Below are positions 28,706 to 36,492 of a stretch of DNA of 64,000 nt, in pieces. Source of the DNA: Candidatus Poribacteria bacterium (GTDB taxonomy: Bacteria; Poribacteria; WGA-4E; WGA-3G); NCBI GenBank assembly GCA_022827185.1, contig JAJDTM010000038.1:124001-188000 (forward strand). The letters run 5' to 3'. How positions within the stretch are numbered: the stretch's first letter is position 1; the number at the start of each line of letters is the position of its first letter. The notes beneath the pieces are model-generated. The model saw only the letters and a program-made list of their open reading frames with translations, searched no databases and was not told the origin of the DNA. The position numbers and the translations under genes were made by a program.

Positions 28706-29449
28706 ATGAAAAAGCCTGAATTTGTCATTGGATACCTTATGGACGGCGGAGCCTTTATCCAAGCTATTAAGGTTCCGCAATTACTGGATTGGATCAAACA
28801 CTTAGAGCCTGAAGAACTTATTGCGTTTTTTCAGGATTTACTCGAATTGGTGATACAAATTTCGAGCGGTAAGGAAGTGGTTGAGACACTTGAGGAATTT
28901 CTCGGCTATTGGCGTGAGATCGCATTAGAAGCAGAAGGTACACTTGAGGAAACTCCCATCGATCCCGAAGACGCAGAAATAGCAGCGAAAGCCGTTGATA
29001 TACTTTGGAAATCTCTTGCCGATTCCATCGGCGCAGCCATGAGCACAGGTGAATTGGGAATCTTCGGAAATTATGATGAAGCGGAACCTGAATTGACATC
29101 ACCGTGGATAGATGTTGTTGATGAGCAACCCGGACGGGCATTAACAACTCGCGATACTCACATGGAACCGGAGCCTATGGTTGATATAACGGAAGAACAA
29201 CGGGACAACTACTTGGCCCAATCTATCTTTGAACTTGGACTCTCTGCCCGAGCCTACAACTGTCTCGAAAGGGAAAATATCAAAACCGTACGAGAACTTG
29301 TCACAAAAACGGAAAGAGAACTGTTGGAATATACGGATTTCGGGCGGGTGTCGCTACTCGATGTCAAAGAAAGACTCGCCAGCATGGGCCTTTGGCTGGG
29401 AATGGACATAGATGACGAAGATGACCCAGACAGCGATGATATAATGTAA
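28706..29449 (+). CDS. Protein with C-terminal RNA polymerase alpha-CTD-like helix-hairpin-helix domain
   Basis: A 247-residue protein of unknown function. Residues 1-170 are acidic and mostly helical, with no recognised domain. The last ~65 residues closely resemble the C-terminal domain of the RNA polymerase alpha subunit: ELGLSARAYNCLERENIKTV, then RELVTKTERELLEYTDFGR and SLLDVKERLASMGLWLGM. In RpoA this domain binds UP-element DNA and activators. No alpha N-terminal domain is present, so it is a free-standing version, perhaps a DNA-binding or polymerase-contacting protein. The ATG at 28706 has CGGAG upstream; an earlier start at 28679 is possible. It lies just upstream of the AlbA_2/AAA/PIN cluster. 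Confidence 0.75.
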   Translation: MKKPEFVIGYLMDGGAFIQAIKVPQLLDWIKHLEPEELIAFFQDLLELVIQISSGKEVVETLEEFLGYWREIALEAEGTLEETPIDPEDAEIAAKAVDILWKSLADSIGAAMSTGELGIFGNYDEAEPELTSPWIDVVDEQPGRALTTRDTHMEPEPMVDITEEQRDNYLAQSIFELGLSARAYNCLERENIKTVRELVTKTERELLEYTDFGRVSLLDVKERLASMGLWLGMDIDDEDDPDSDDIM

Positions 29450-29544
29450 GTCTCTTTCATCATCCGCTAACAGATGAAGTAATTGCCGAAGTTGCTGATG
29501 CACTTCTCTCTAAACATGATGAAAAGGAAAACCTTAATGCTTAA
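29447..29544 (+). pseudogene. Possible short coding remnant
   Basis: After the alpha-CTD-like gene an open stretch without a usual start codon encodes HHPLTDEVIAEVADALLSK then HDEKENLNA and a stop at 29542. It reads like the C-terminus of a small protein. It could be a gene fragment or chance. Confidence 0.25.
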
Positions 29545-29591
29545 CCTCTTGAAAATTTTTGGGAAGAGTAGGTATTGGACTTTATCAAAAT

Positions 29592-30986
29592 ATGGAAACC
29601 GTTGATCTCAAACAACGCATCACACAAGGCGAAAATACCACAACCGAATTCAAAGAGAACTTCGATCAGGAAGCCATTGAAACTGCCGCTGCCTTTGCCA
29701 ATACCGGCGGCGGTACCATTCTCATCGGTGTGTCTGATAGACGAGAAATCAACGGAATTACTGTTGGCAAAGAGACACTAAGAAACTGGTCAAACCGGAT
29801 TGCCCAAGCGACTGAGCCGCGAGTGACACCCGAAATTCAGCAAGTTGACATAAAAGAAAAATCAGTGCTGTTGATACATATCGCCGAATCTTCTATAAAA
29901 CCCGTCTCAGTTAAAGGCAGATGCTATAAGAGAGTTGGGAATAGCAACCGCGTCATGTCCCCACAAGAGATTGCCCAGATGCACCTCAACGCCACCGGAC
30001 AAACTTGGGATCAACTCTTGGTCACAAGTGCTGGAATTGATGATATAGATGAGAAAAAAGTTAAATGGTATCTGACCCGTCGCGAAACAATCCGGAATGT
30101 ATCTAAACCGCAAGATATGAGCATGGCAGCGTTTTTGAAGAACATTAAGGGTATCAACGATGATGGAACACCAACCCACGCGGGTCTGCTTTTTTTCACT
30201 AAGCACCCCCAAAGAAGATTTTTTCATAATGCCCAATTACGAGTTGCCAGATTCAAAGGAACATCTGTCACCCATCCGGTCATTGATCGGCTGGATTGCG
30301 ACGAGACGCTCTGGGAAAACGTTGATACCGCCGAGGAATTTATCAGAAGAAACATCCGCCTTCTCAGTTTTCGGACCTCAAGGAGTTTCCAACGAGACGA
30401 TAAATTTGAATACCCACTTAACGCACTACGGGAGGCGATTATCAACGCCTTAATTCACCGCAATTATCAAGAAACTGCGGATGTCCGGGTCTTTATATTT
30501 GACAACCGCGTTGAGGTTATCAGTCCCGGCACTTTTCCAGAAGGTGTTAGTCCAGATGAACCTACTCACAACCTGGTAAACCCTACTTTGAGTCAATTCA
30601 TGTTTGATGTTGGTTTCATTGAACGGTACGGTGCCGGTATCAGGATGATGCAAAGGTTATGCAGGGAGTGGGGAAACAAAGCACCGCGTTATGAATTTCA
30701 CCCCCTTGAAACCAAAATCATCTTTGATTCCCCGATTCAAGAGAGCACTTTTATAGAAATTGACGACATTTCAGAACAATTAAACGAACGTCAAAAGAAC
30801 GCGTTTTTCTATGTCCAAAGAAACGGGCAAATTGCGACAAGAGAATACGCGGAGATCAACCATATTTCGCCCAGGACTGCCTATACCGAGCTCAAGGATT
30901 TAACGGACAAAGGGCTCTTGACTGCAGTCGGAAAGGGAAGAGGAATTAGGTACGTCCGAAAAGTGGACGATCAGGTAACTGATTAA
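29592..30986 (+). CDS. AlbA_2 (Schlafen-like) domain protein with ATPase-like and winged-helix domains
   Basis: A 464-residue putative transcriptional regulator related to RecG-like AlbA_2 proteins. The N-terminal AlbA_2/Schlafen core shows TEFKENFDQEAIETAAAFAN, TGGGTILIGV and CYKRVGNSNRVM. A histidine-kinase-type ATPase-like module follows with NALREAIINALIHRNY near 277 and FIERYGAGIRMMQRL near 348. The C-terminal winged helix (ISPRTAYTELKDLTDKGLL) ends the protein. The ATG at 29592 has no strong ribosome binding site. Such proteins often neighbour defence or toxin genes. Here it is followed after 52 bases by an AAA ATPase coupled to a PIN-like nuclease. Confidence 0.8.
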   Translation: METVDLKQRITQGENTTTEFKENFDQEAIETAAAFANTGGGTILIGVSDRREINGITVGKETLRNWSNRIAQATEPRVTPEIQQVDIKEKSVLLIHIAESSIKPVSVKGRCYKRVGNSNRVMSPQEIAQMHLNATGQTWDQLLVTSAGIDDIDEKKVKWYLTRRETIRNVSKPQDMSMAAFLKNIKGINDDGTPTHAGLLFFTKHPQRRFFHNAQLRVARFKGTSVTHPVIDRLDCDETLWENVDTAEEFIRRNIRLLSFRTSRSFQRDDKFEYPLNALREAIINALIHRNYQETADVRVFIFDNRVEVISPGTFPEGVSPDEPTHNLVNPTLSQFMFDVGFIERYGAGIRMMQRLCREWGNKAPRYEFHPLETKIIFDSPIQESTFIEIDDISEQLNERQKNAFFYVQRNGQIATREYAEINHISPRTAYTELKDLTDKGLLTAVGKGRGIRYVRKVDDQVTD

Positions 30987-31016
30987 TTGCGTGATTAATT
31001 GCGTGATTAATTGCGC
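30981..31016. repeat. Three 12-base tandem repeats (GATTAATTGCGT)
   Basis: Units start at 30981, 30993 and 31005; the third differs only in its last base. The first unit contains the stop codon of the AlbA_2 gene. The array lies between the two genes, just before the ATPase start. Confidence 0.8.
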
Positions 31017-31038
31017 GAACATTAGGAATAGGACCTAC

Positions 31039-32343
31039 ATGTCAGAAAAAACGATTGAAGGCATCACCAAGATAGCTGTCAAGGGTTTCAAGTCGATAGC
31101 GGAGGAGCGCGAAATTGACATCCGTCCGTTGACGATCCTTGCCGGCGCGAACAGCTCTGGGAAATCAAGCATCATGCAACCACTCCTGATGTTGAAGCAG
31201 ACGCTGGAGGCACCTTATGATCCTGGACCGCTGCTGATTGATGGACCGAACGTTCAATTTACCGAAGCAGCACAATTTCTATCCCAGTTAACCGGCGGAA
31301 AAAGAGCAGATTATTTTCAGATACGAATTGAGACTTGTGACTCTGATTTTGCTTACTCAGTGGAAACAACTTTCAAAAAAGGGAAGACCGGGCTTGAAAT
31401 TGCCGAAATGACGATTCAAGTAAGGCAAGCTGTCAAACCATCGCCTTTCAAACATTATACCATATATCCTGAAATGTCGGCTGAAGAAATCAACGCATTG
31501 GGTAGCCAAGGTCCAATGCGTAGTGATTTTAAGGCGGTGAAACGTTTACGTTGTTTTTTGGGTTTTGAATCTCGAAATGACGATCGTCTTTTCAACGTTA
31601 CCTACAATCTTGTTGAATCTTACATTTTAGACAGCATTCACGTCCCCGGATTACGCGGCAACCCAGAACGCATCTATAAACGGACTAGCACTGGCCCACA
31701 GTACCCTGGCACGTTTGAAAATTATGTTGCGAGCATCATTCACGAGTGGCAGGAGACGAAAGATAAACGCTTGAAAACGCTAACCGATGCCCTTCATACA
31801 CTTGGTTTAACAGGACACATCAGCATAAAAAAAATCGGGGATGTCGGTATTGAACTTCGAGTCGGTCGTCTTCCGCACGATAAAACCGACAATACAGAAA
31901 TGGTCAATATTGCCGATGTAGGATTCGGAGTGTCCCAAGTCTTACCCGTTTTAGTGGCACTGATTGCCGCAGAGCCGGGGCAGCTCGTCTATCTCGAACA
32001 ACCCGAGCTCCACCTCCACCCTCGCGCCCAAGTCGCCTTGGCACAAGTGCTGGCAGACGCTGCGAAACGGGGTGTGCGTGTCGTCGCCGAAACACACAGT
32101 TCGCTGTTATTGTTGGGAGTTCAAACGCTTGTTGCCGAAGGAGACCTCTCACCAGAGTTAATCAAGCTCCACTGGTTTTCACGGAACAAAGATGGCGTAA
32201 CTGAAGTTAGCAGTGTGGACTTAGACGAAGCGGGAGCCTACGGTGATTGGCCCATGGATTTTGATGATGTTGATCTCAAAATACAGAGCCGTTATCTTGA
32301 TGCTGTAGACCGGATTAAGTTTGGCAAAGAGGAGACATCTTGA
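31039..32343 (+). CDS. AAA (ABC/SMC-like) ATPase of an AAA-PIN pair
   Basis: A 434-residue ATPase with an SMC/ABC-type split nucleotide site. Walker A is GANSSGKSS near 38. Further on are GFGVSQVLPVLVALIAAEPG (signature-like region near 294), Walker B LVYLEQPELHLHP near 315, and the AETHSSLLLLG switch-histidine region near 347. The middle is a long helical insertion typical of OLD-like and AbiEii/PARIS-like ATPases. There is no TOPRIM or other nuclease domain on the same chain. I choose the ATG at 31039 (AGGACC upstream). Its stop overlaps the TTG start of the PIN-like gene, implying translational coupling. Confidence 0.85.
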   Translation: MSEKTIEGITKIAVKGFKSIAEEREIDIRPLTILAGANSSGKSSIMQPLLMLKQTLEAPYDPGPLLIDGPNVQFTEAAQFLSQLTGGKRADYFQIRIETCDSDFAYSVETTFKKGKTGLEIAEMTIQVRQAVKPSPFKHYTIYPEMSAEEINALGSQGPMRSDFKAVKRLRCFLGFESRNDDRLFNVTYNLVESYILDSIHVPGLRGNPERIYKRTSTGPQYPGTFENYVASIIHEWQETKDKRLKTLTDALHTLGLTGHISIKKIGDVGIELRVGRLPHDKTDNTEMVNIADVGFGVSQVLPVLVALIAAEPGQLVYLEQPELHLHPRAQVALAQVLADAAKRGVRVVAETHSSLLLLGVQTLVAEGDLSPELIKLHWFSRNKDGVTEVSSVDLDEAGAYGDWPMDFDDVDLKIQSRYLDAVDRIKFGKEETS

Positions 32344-32873
32344 GAGCGAGAGATTCAAAGCGGTTGGTTATTGATGCTGATGTTGCCCGAGCCGCTGGTA
32401 GTGAAACAGCGACCCATCCACGAGCCGAGCATTGTCGTGATTTTCTAAACGCAGTTTTGTCGCTAAGTCACCGGATAGTAATGACAGAGCAAATCAACAA
32501 CGAATGGAAAAACCACCAATCCCGTTTTGCCCGCCGGTGGCGAGTGTCAATGGATGCACGGAAGAAAATAGATCGAATTGATCCACCAGAGAATGCGGAA
32601 CTTCAAGCCAAGGTTACAACTACAACAAACAACGAAAATGAAATCGAAGCACTGCAAAAAGATTTTCATCTGCTCCAAGCCGCGCTTGTGACCGATCAGA
32701 CAATTATTTCACTGGATGAAACCGTCCGACAACTTTTCAAACAAGCCTCCCAAAGCGTTGGTGAAATCCGAGATATTATCTGGGTCAATCCAGATAGGAC
32801 AGCAGAAGAACAACCCATTGGGTGGCTCCAAAACGGCGCACCACCCGAACCCCATCGTCAACTTTCTGCTTGA
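32340..32873 (+). CDS. PIN-like nuclease coupled to the AAA ATPase
   Basis: A 177-residue protein starting with TTG that overlaps the ATPase stop (TTGA). The spaced acidic residues resemble a PIN RNase fold: RLVIDADVARAAG near 9, then MTEQINNEWKNH near 46, and LVTDQTIISLDETVRQLF near 119, with a closing IIWVNP strand. PIN proteins of this kind cleave RNA. Together with the ATPase this looks like a sensor plus effector pair. No matching antitoxin is seen; the ATPase may hold it in check. No RBS can be separated from the ATPase coding end. Family assignment is by pattern, not by search. Confidence 0.65.
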   Translation: MRARDSKRLVIDADVARAAGSETATHPRAEHCRDFLNAVLSLSHRIVMTEQINNEWKNHQSRFARRWRVSMDARKKIDRIDPPENAELQAKVTTTTNNENEIEALQKDFHLLQAALVTDQTIISLDETVRQLFKQASQSVGEIRDIIWVNPDRTAEEQPIGWLQNGAPPEPHRQLSA

Positions 32874-32979
32874 TCTGAGATTCTATTCCGTTTTATACCA
32901 ATGCTATCTGTATGAGACTAAAGAACGTCAACTGAACACTCTTAAAATCCGCGTCCTCCGCGTCCTCCGCGATAATCCG

Positions 32980-33017
32980 CGATTCAGACAATCACCCACG
33001 ATTCAGACAATTACCCG
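32980..33017. repeat. Two 19-base tandem repeats between convergent genes
   Basis: CGATTCAGACAATCACCCA at 32980 is followed at 32999 by a near-identical unit. Just upstream are two 9-base CGCGTCCTC units (near 32951). The second 19-base unit runs into the end of the convergent PhyH gene. Confidence 0.6.
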
Positions 33018-33892
33018 CGCCAACCCACATCAATGCTCGTGTACCCATGTGTATATTGCTGGAAATGCGGCGGTAAATCCGCCAAGAACTGCCTACCGTC
33101 CTCTGGAATCTCCCACGGAATATCAATGTGATGATCCCGCCGCCGAAAACCGATGGCACACGACAGCCGAATCTCATCAAGCTGGTTCGGGAATGCACCG
33201 TGATACGTCCGATGCGCAAACACAATCATATCCCCCGGATTCGTGAACAGCGGCACTAACCCCGGAATATCAAAACCGACGTACGCTTTTTCTTCCTCAC
33301 CCTCCTTATAGAAAGAACGTTTATCTGTTGTCAGGTTAAACCCTTCAGGTCCTTCCCAGTCCTCCACGTGAGAATCCGCAATCACGCACAATCCGCCGTG
33401 CTCTGGACGCGAACCCGTCAAGTAGAACCATTTGCCCGAGGGCCACAAACCACGGTTCAACACATCCCCTGAATTCTTCGGTGCGTCTGTCGAAAACCCG
33501 CACCAATCGGTATGCCACGCAACAGGTTGGGATCCCGGCATCCGAATGATAGCAGCAGAACGGTGGACAGTCATCTCGTCCGTGCCAATCAGATGGCGAT
33601 GGATTTTCATAAAGGGATCGTATCCGAGCAGCTGCCAAGCCCCCGGTCCAGACTCCACCCAAGCGTGACGGGTACGACTCTGCCCGTGTTCTAATTCTCT
33701 GTGTGGATCCGTGCCATCAAAGACCGCTTGTTTCAAACTTTCTACCAACTCAGATGGCAGAACATCTTTAACAATCGCGAAACCGTGTGCCTCCACGCAT
33801 TCGGACATCTGAGTGAGTTGATCGACCTCAAACTCGTAAGTATAACCCAGTTCAGGTTTTTGGATATCTAAATAGTGTTTATATTGTTCCAT
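33011..33892 (-). CDS. Phytanoyl-CoA dioxygenase (PhyH) family oxygenase 1
   Basis: Fe(II)/2-oxoglutarate-dependent dioxygenase of the PhyH family, 293 residues. The iron ligands are visible as HTDW (His and Asp, near 139) and the distal His in HRTYHGAFPN near 229; the 2-oxoglutarate-binding Arg is probably in IRLSCAIGFRRRD. Substrate is unknown; PhyH proteins act on many small molecules. It is divergent from a second PhyH gene at 34231, with 338 bases between them. Multiple PhyH paralogues are typical of Poribacteria-like genomes. Confidence 0.85.
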   Translation of the reverse strand: MEQYKHYLDIQKPELGYTYEFEVDQLTQMSECVEAHGFAIVKDVLPSELVESLKQAVFDGTDPHRELEHGQSRTRHAWVESGPGAWQLLGYDPFMKIHRHLIGTDEMTVHRSAAIIRMPGSQPVAWHTDWCGFSTDAPKNSGDVLNRGLWPSGKWFYLTGSRPEHGGLCVIADSHVEDWEGPEGFNLTTDKRSFYKEGEEEKAYVGFDIPGLVPLFTNPGDMIVFAHRTYHGAFPNQLDEIRLSCAIGFRRRDHHIDIPWEIPEDGRQFLADLPPHFQQYTHGYTSIDVGWRG

Positions 33893-34230
33893 AAGTCAAT
33901 CCCCACATTTTGCCAGATATAATCGCCTATTGTAAACACTGAATGATGTGATTTTAGCAGACACGCGTTGCTGCGTCAATCGCATTTTCACTTTGGGTTA
34001 TATTCTTGCACTAATTACCAAGTTTTGTTAAAATGATACTACTAAGGCAATGACAGTATTCAAACCTTATCAATCATACCACTAAATATCACACAGGATT
34101 GGAAAGTGACGCAGTCAATCCAACGCATCACACAAACAGACACAAATTATCCTGAAAGGTTAAAGGACAATCTAAAAACAGAAGCCCAGAAACAATCTGG
34201 GCGCGTGGAACATCTATTCGGAGGCACATA
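33893..34230. other. 338-base intergenic region between divergent PhyH genes
   Basis: No gene seen. It holds a plausible promoter for the rightward PhyH gene (34006-34034) and a small hairpin GCCCAG/CTGGGC (34184-34202) in the leader. Nothing else is recognisable. Confidence 0.6.
34006..34034 (+). promoter_or_regulatory. Sigma-70-type promoter for PhyH 2
   Basis: TTGCAC (34006-34011) and TAAAAT (34029-34034) are separated by 17 bases. The predicted transcript start is near 34041, giving a leader of about 190 bases. Confidence 0.5.
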
Positions 34231-35133
34231 ATGGCACAAACCGTTTTTGTAGGAGATCATGAACTGACCTTCCCAGGCCCACACCTCGGTGTGCTTCGGG
34301 ACTGTAACGCTGTGCTTGATTCAGCGGAAGGCTTACACCAACAGATAGCAGAAGACGGGTATCTACTCGCTCGCGGTCTTATTGACAAGGACAAACTTAT
34401 CGCAGGGCGGCGCGCGATCCTTGAATACGCTGAAGGAAACGGCAAAGACGATGTTTTTAAGTCCGGCACCGATATTATGGAGGCAGTCGCAGGTGAGGGA
34501 AGTCCCGGACGGACGATGGGCGCGCCCGCGGTTACACACCATCCAGATGTCCAGTCCGTTTTAGAAGGCGATGAACTCTTCAAGTTTTTCCGCAACTTCT
34601 TTGGTGGCGACACCCGCACGTTTGATTACAAATGGCTCCGGTTCGTCCGTCCTGACGGCTGGTCGGGACCGCATTTCGATTTCGTCTATATGGGCAGAGG
34701 CTCTAAGCAGCTGCACACGTGTTGGGTTCCGTTCGGCGATGTGCCTGCAACGATGGGAACATTAACGGTGCTTGTTGGTTCGCACAATCTACCGAGTTTT
34801 GCACCGATTCGCGACACCTACGGCAAAACAGATGTCGATAGAGACGGGACTCCCGGACACTTCGGACGCGATCCGATGGAAATCAGCGATAAATACGGCG
34901 GTGAGTGGCAGACAGCCGATTTTGAGATGGGGGATGTCATCATCTTCACGATGCACACGATGCATACTTCCACCAAGAACCTTTCAGATCGGTGGCGTAT
35001 CAGTTGCGACATCCGTTTCCAACCGGCAGAGCATCCGATTGATGAACGATGGGTCGGCAAAAATCCGATTTCTCACACCGGTAGCCAGCAGATTTCGTTT
35101 GAGGAAGCGAAAAAGCAGTGGGGATTGGAATAA
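34231..35133 (+). CDS. Phytanoyl-CoA dioxygenase (PhyH) family oxygenase 2
   Basis: A 300-residue Fe(II)/2-oxoglutarate dioxygenase of the PhyH family. HFDF near 149 gives the His/Asp pair; the distal His lies in MHTMHTSTKN near 243, followed by the probable co-substrate Arg in RWRISCDIRFQ. The ATG has GGAGGCACATA upstream. The sequence is clearly different from PhyH 1, so substrates probably differ. Downstream lies a 14-base ATATGTATACATAT palindrome that recurs upstream of the Fic gene. Confidence 0.85.
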   Translation: MAQTVFVGDHELTFPGPHLGVLRDCNAVLDSAEGLHQQIAEDGYLLARGLIDKDKLIAGRRAILEYAEGNGKDDVFKSGTDIMEAVAGEGSPGRTMGAPAVTHHPDVQSVLEGDELFKFFRNFFGGDTRTFDYKWLRFVRPDGWSGPHFDFVYMGRGSKQLHTCWVPFGDVPATMGTLTVLVGSHNLPSFAPIRDTYGKTDVDRDGTPGHFGRDPMEISDKYGGEWQTADFEMGDVIIFTMHTMHTSTKNLSDRWRISCDIRFQPAEHPIDERWVGKNPISHTGSQQISFEEAKKQWGLE

Positions 35134-35150
35134 TCCACACATTTAAGCGA

Positions 35151-35164
35151 ATATGTATACATAT
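35151..35164. promoter_or_regulatory. Palindrome ATATGTATACATAT between PhyH 2 and Fic
   Basis: A perfect 14-base palindrome, the same sequence that is repeated upstream of the Fic gene (36322-36460). It could be an operator or a repeat remnant. Confidence 0.4.
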
Positions 35165-35212
35165 ACATCCCAATATGTGGTTTCCGCTTCTTTCCGTGGT
35201 TTTGCCAGAAGT

Positions 35213-36298
35213 TTATTCTGATAACAATTCCATGAGGGCGCTATTGATGTAATAGTTCTCCCGTCCTATCTTCACTTGTTCAAGCAAACCGAGTGCTACG
35301 ATATCGTTCAAGTACCTTGTAGCTGTAATGCGACTACACGCCAATTCTCGCTCAACAATGCTGATTTTGCAGTAGGGCCACTTGAAAAGTAGATCAACAA
35401 ACCCTTCGCGCTCAACGGCTTTCGCTCTGCCGCTCGCTTTTATCATGAAGTTGTTAATAAGACGATTAATTGCCTCTATTTTTCCTGCAGTGTCTCGCGA
35501 GGTCTGTTCCACTGCTTTCAAGATGTAGAGAATCCACTGCTCCCAGTTGCCGTTCTCCGTAACTTCACGCAGATAGCGATAATATGCATCCCGATTTTGG
35601 ATAAGAAAACGACTGAGGTAAAGTATTGGTACATCAAGTAGTCCTTGATATACCAAATAGAGAATGTTGAGTATACGTCCTGTTCGTCCATTGCCATCCG
35701 TGAACGGGTGTATTGCCTCAAACTGGTAGTGCATTACGGCCATTTTGACAAGCGGTTCAAATTCATCAGTCTTATCATTAATGAATCGCTCAAGGTTAGT
35801 TAACAATTTGATAAGATTTCCGTATCCGGTTGGGGGTCTGTAAATGAGTTGTTGTGTCGCTCGGTTTTCAATCACTACCGGACCGTTACGCACTTTCATT
35901 TTTTCGTCAAAAATACGCGAGCAGATCTGCTCAAAAAGTTGTATGTCCAAAGTTGAACCTTCTCGGATGCTCCTGACACCTTCCCACAACGCCTCGCGGT
36001 AGTGTAGTACTTCTTTGGTGTTGGAGTCAATCTGGTTTTTGTCGGATGCCATCGCTCGGTACAGATCATCGTTAGTCGTAACGATGTTTTCGATTTCCGA
36101 ACTCCTACGTGCTTCCTGAAGGGGTAATGTATTTATCAGAACCTCTTCGTTTGGCAATGTCTTCACCAAGGCATTTGCCTTAGAAAGTTCGGTCATTGCC
36201 GATATGCATGCTTTGAGGATGGCATGCGATTCGAGATCTACAGCGGGCGGAAGTTCAGGGATATCGTTCCATGGAAGATTTGGATTGAATTGAGGCAT
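35213..36298 (-). CDS. Fic family protein (probable AMPylase)
   Basis: A 361-residue Fic-domain protein predicted to transfer AMP (or another nucleotide moiety) onto target proteins. The catalytic loop HPFTDGNGRTGRILN is intact near 205. An N-terminal Fic_N-like region contains the inhibitory-type motif SSEIENIVTTND near 70. The C-terminus has a winged-helix module (ISIVERELACSRITATRYLNDI). I place the start at the ATG at 36298 (MPQFNPNLPWND). The frame stays open to 36490, but that extension is made of the tandem palindromes. No antitoxin gene is adjacent; the inhibitory motif appears to be in cis. Confidence 0.9.
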   Translation of the reverse strand: MPQFNPNLPWNDIPELPPAVDLESHAILKACISAMTELSKANALVKTLPNEEVLINTLPLQEARRSSEIENIVTTNDDLYRAMASDKNQIDSNTKEVLHYREALWEGVRSIREGSTLDIQLFEQICSRIFDEKMKVRNGPVVIENRATQQLIYRPPTGYGNLIKLLTNLERFINDKTDEFEPLVKMAVMHYQFEAIHPFTDGNGRTGRILNILYLVYQGLLDVPILYLSRFLIQNRDAYYRYLREVTENGNWEQWILYILKAVEQTSRDTAGKIEAINRLINNFMIKASGRAKAVEREGFVDLLFKWPYCKISIVERELACSRITATRYLNDIVALGLLEQVKIGRENYYINSALMELLSE

Positions 36299-36321
36299 TG
36301 TTGTCACCAACCTTGATAATT

Positions 36322-36460
36322 GGACATGTATACTTTTTCGCAATTTGTATACATATCCAAGTTGATATGTATAATTTGTATACATATCCATCCGGACATG
36401 TATACTTTTTTGCAATTTGTATACATATCGGCGTTGATATGTATAATTTGTATACATATC
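36322..36460. repeat. Two 72-base tandem units of paired palindromes upstream of Fic
   Basis: Each unit holds two inverted repeats. The first is GGACATGTATAC paired with GTATACATATCC (36322-36358; second copy 36394-36430, one more mismatch). The second is GATATGTATA paired with TATACATATC around ATTTG (36364-36388 and 36436-36460), which is perfect. The period is 72 bases. They lie in the Fic leader, between it and the upstream aminotransferase end, and could be operators. Confidence 0.8.
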
Positions 36461-36492
36461 CATCCAATATTTGATATTTGCCCGACTCACGA

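Noticed and set aside
36322-36460. CRISPR-like array
   Set aside because: Only two direct repeats with no variable spacers and no cas genes; it is a pair of palindromes in tandem.
36298-36490. N-terminal extension of the Fic protein (about 64 residues)
   Set aside because: It is encoded by the tandem 72-base palindromic units and reads as a tyrosine-rich repeat; the ATG at 36298 gives the usual Fic_N start.
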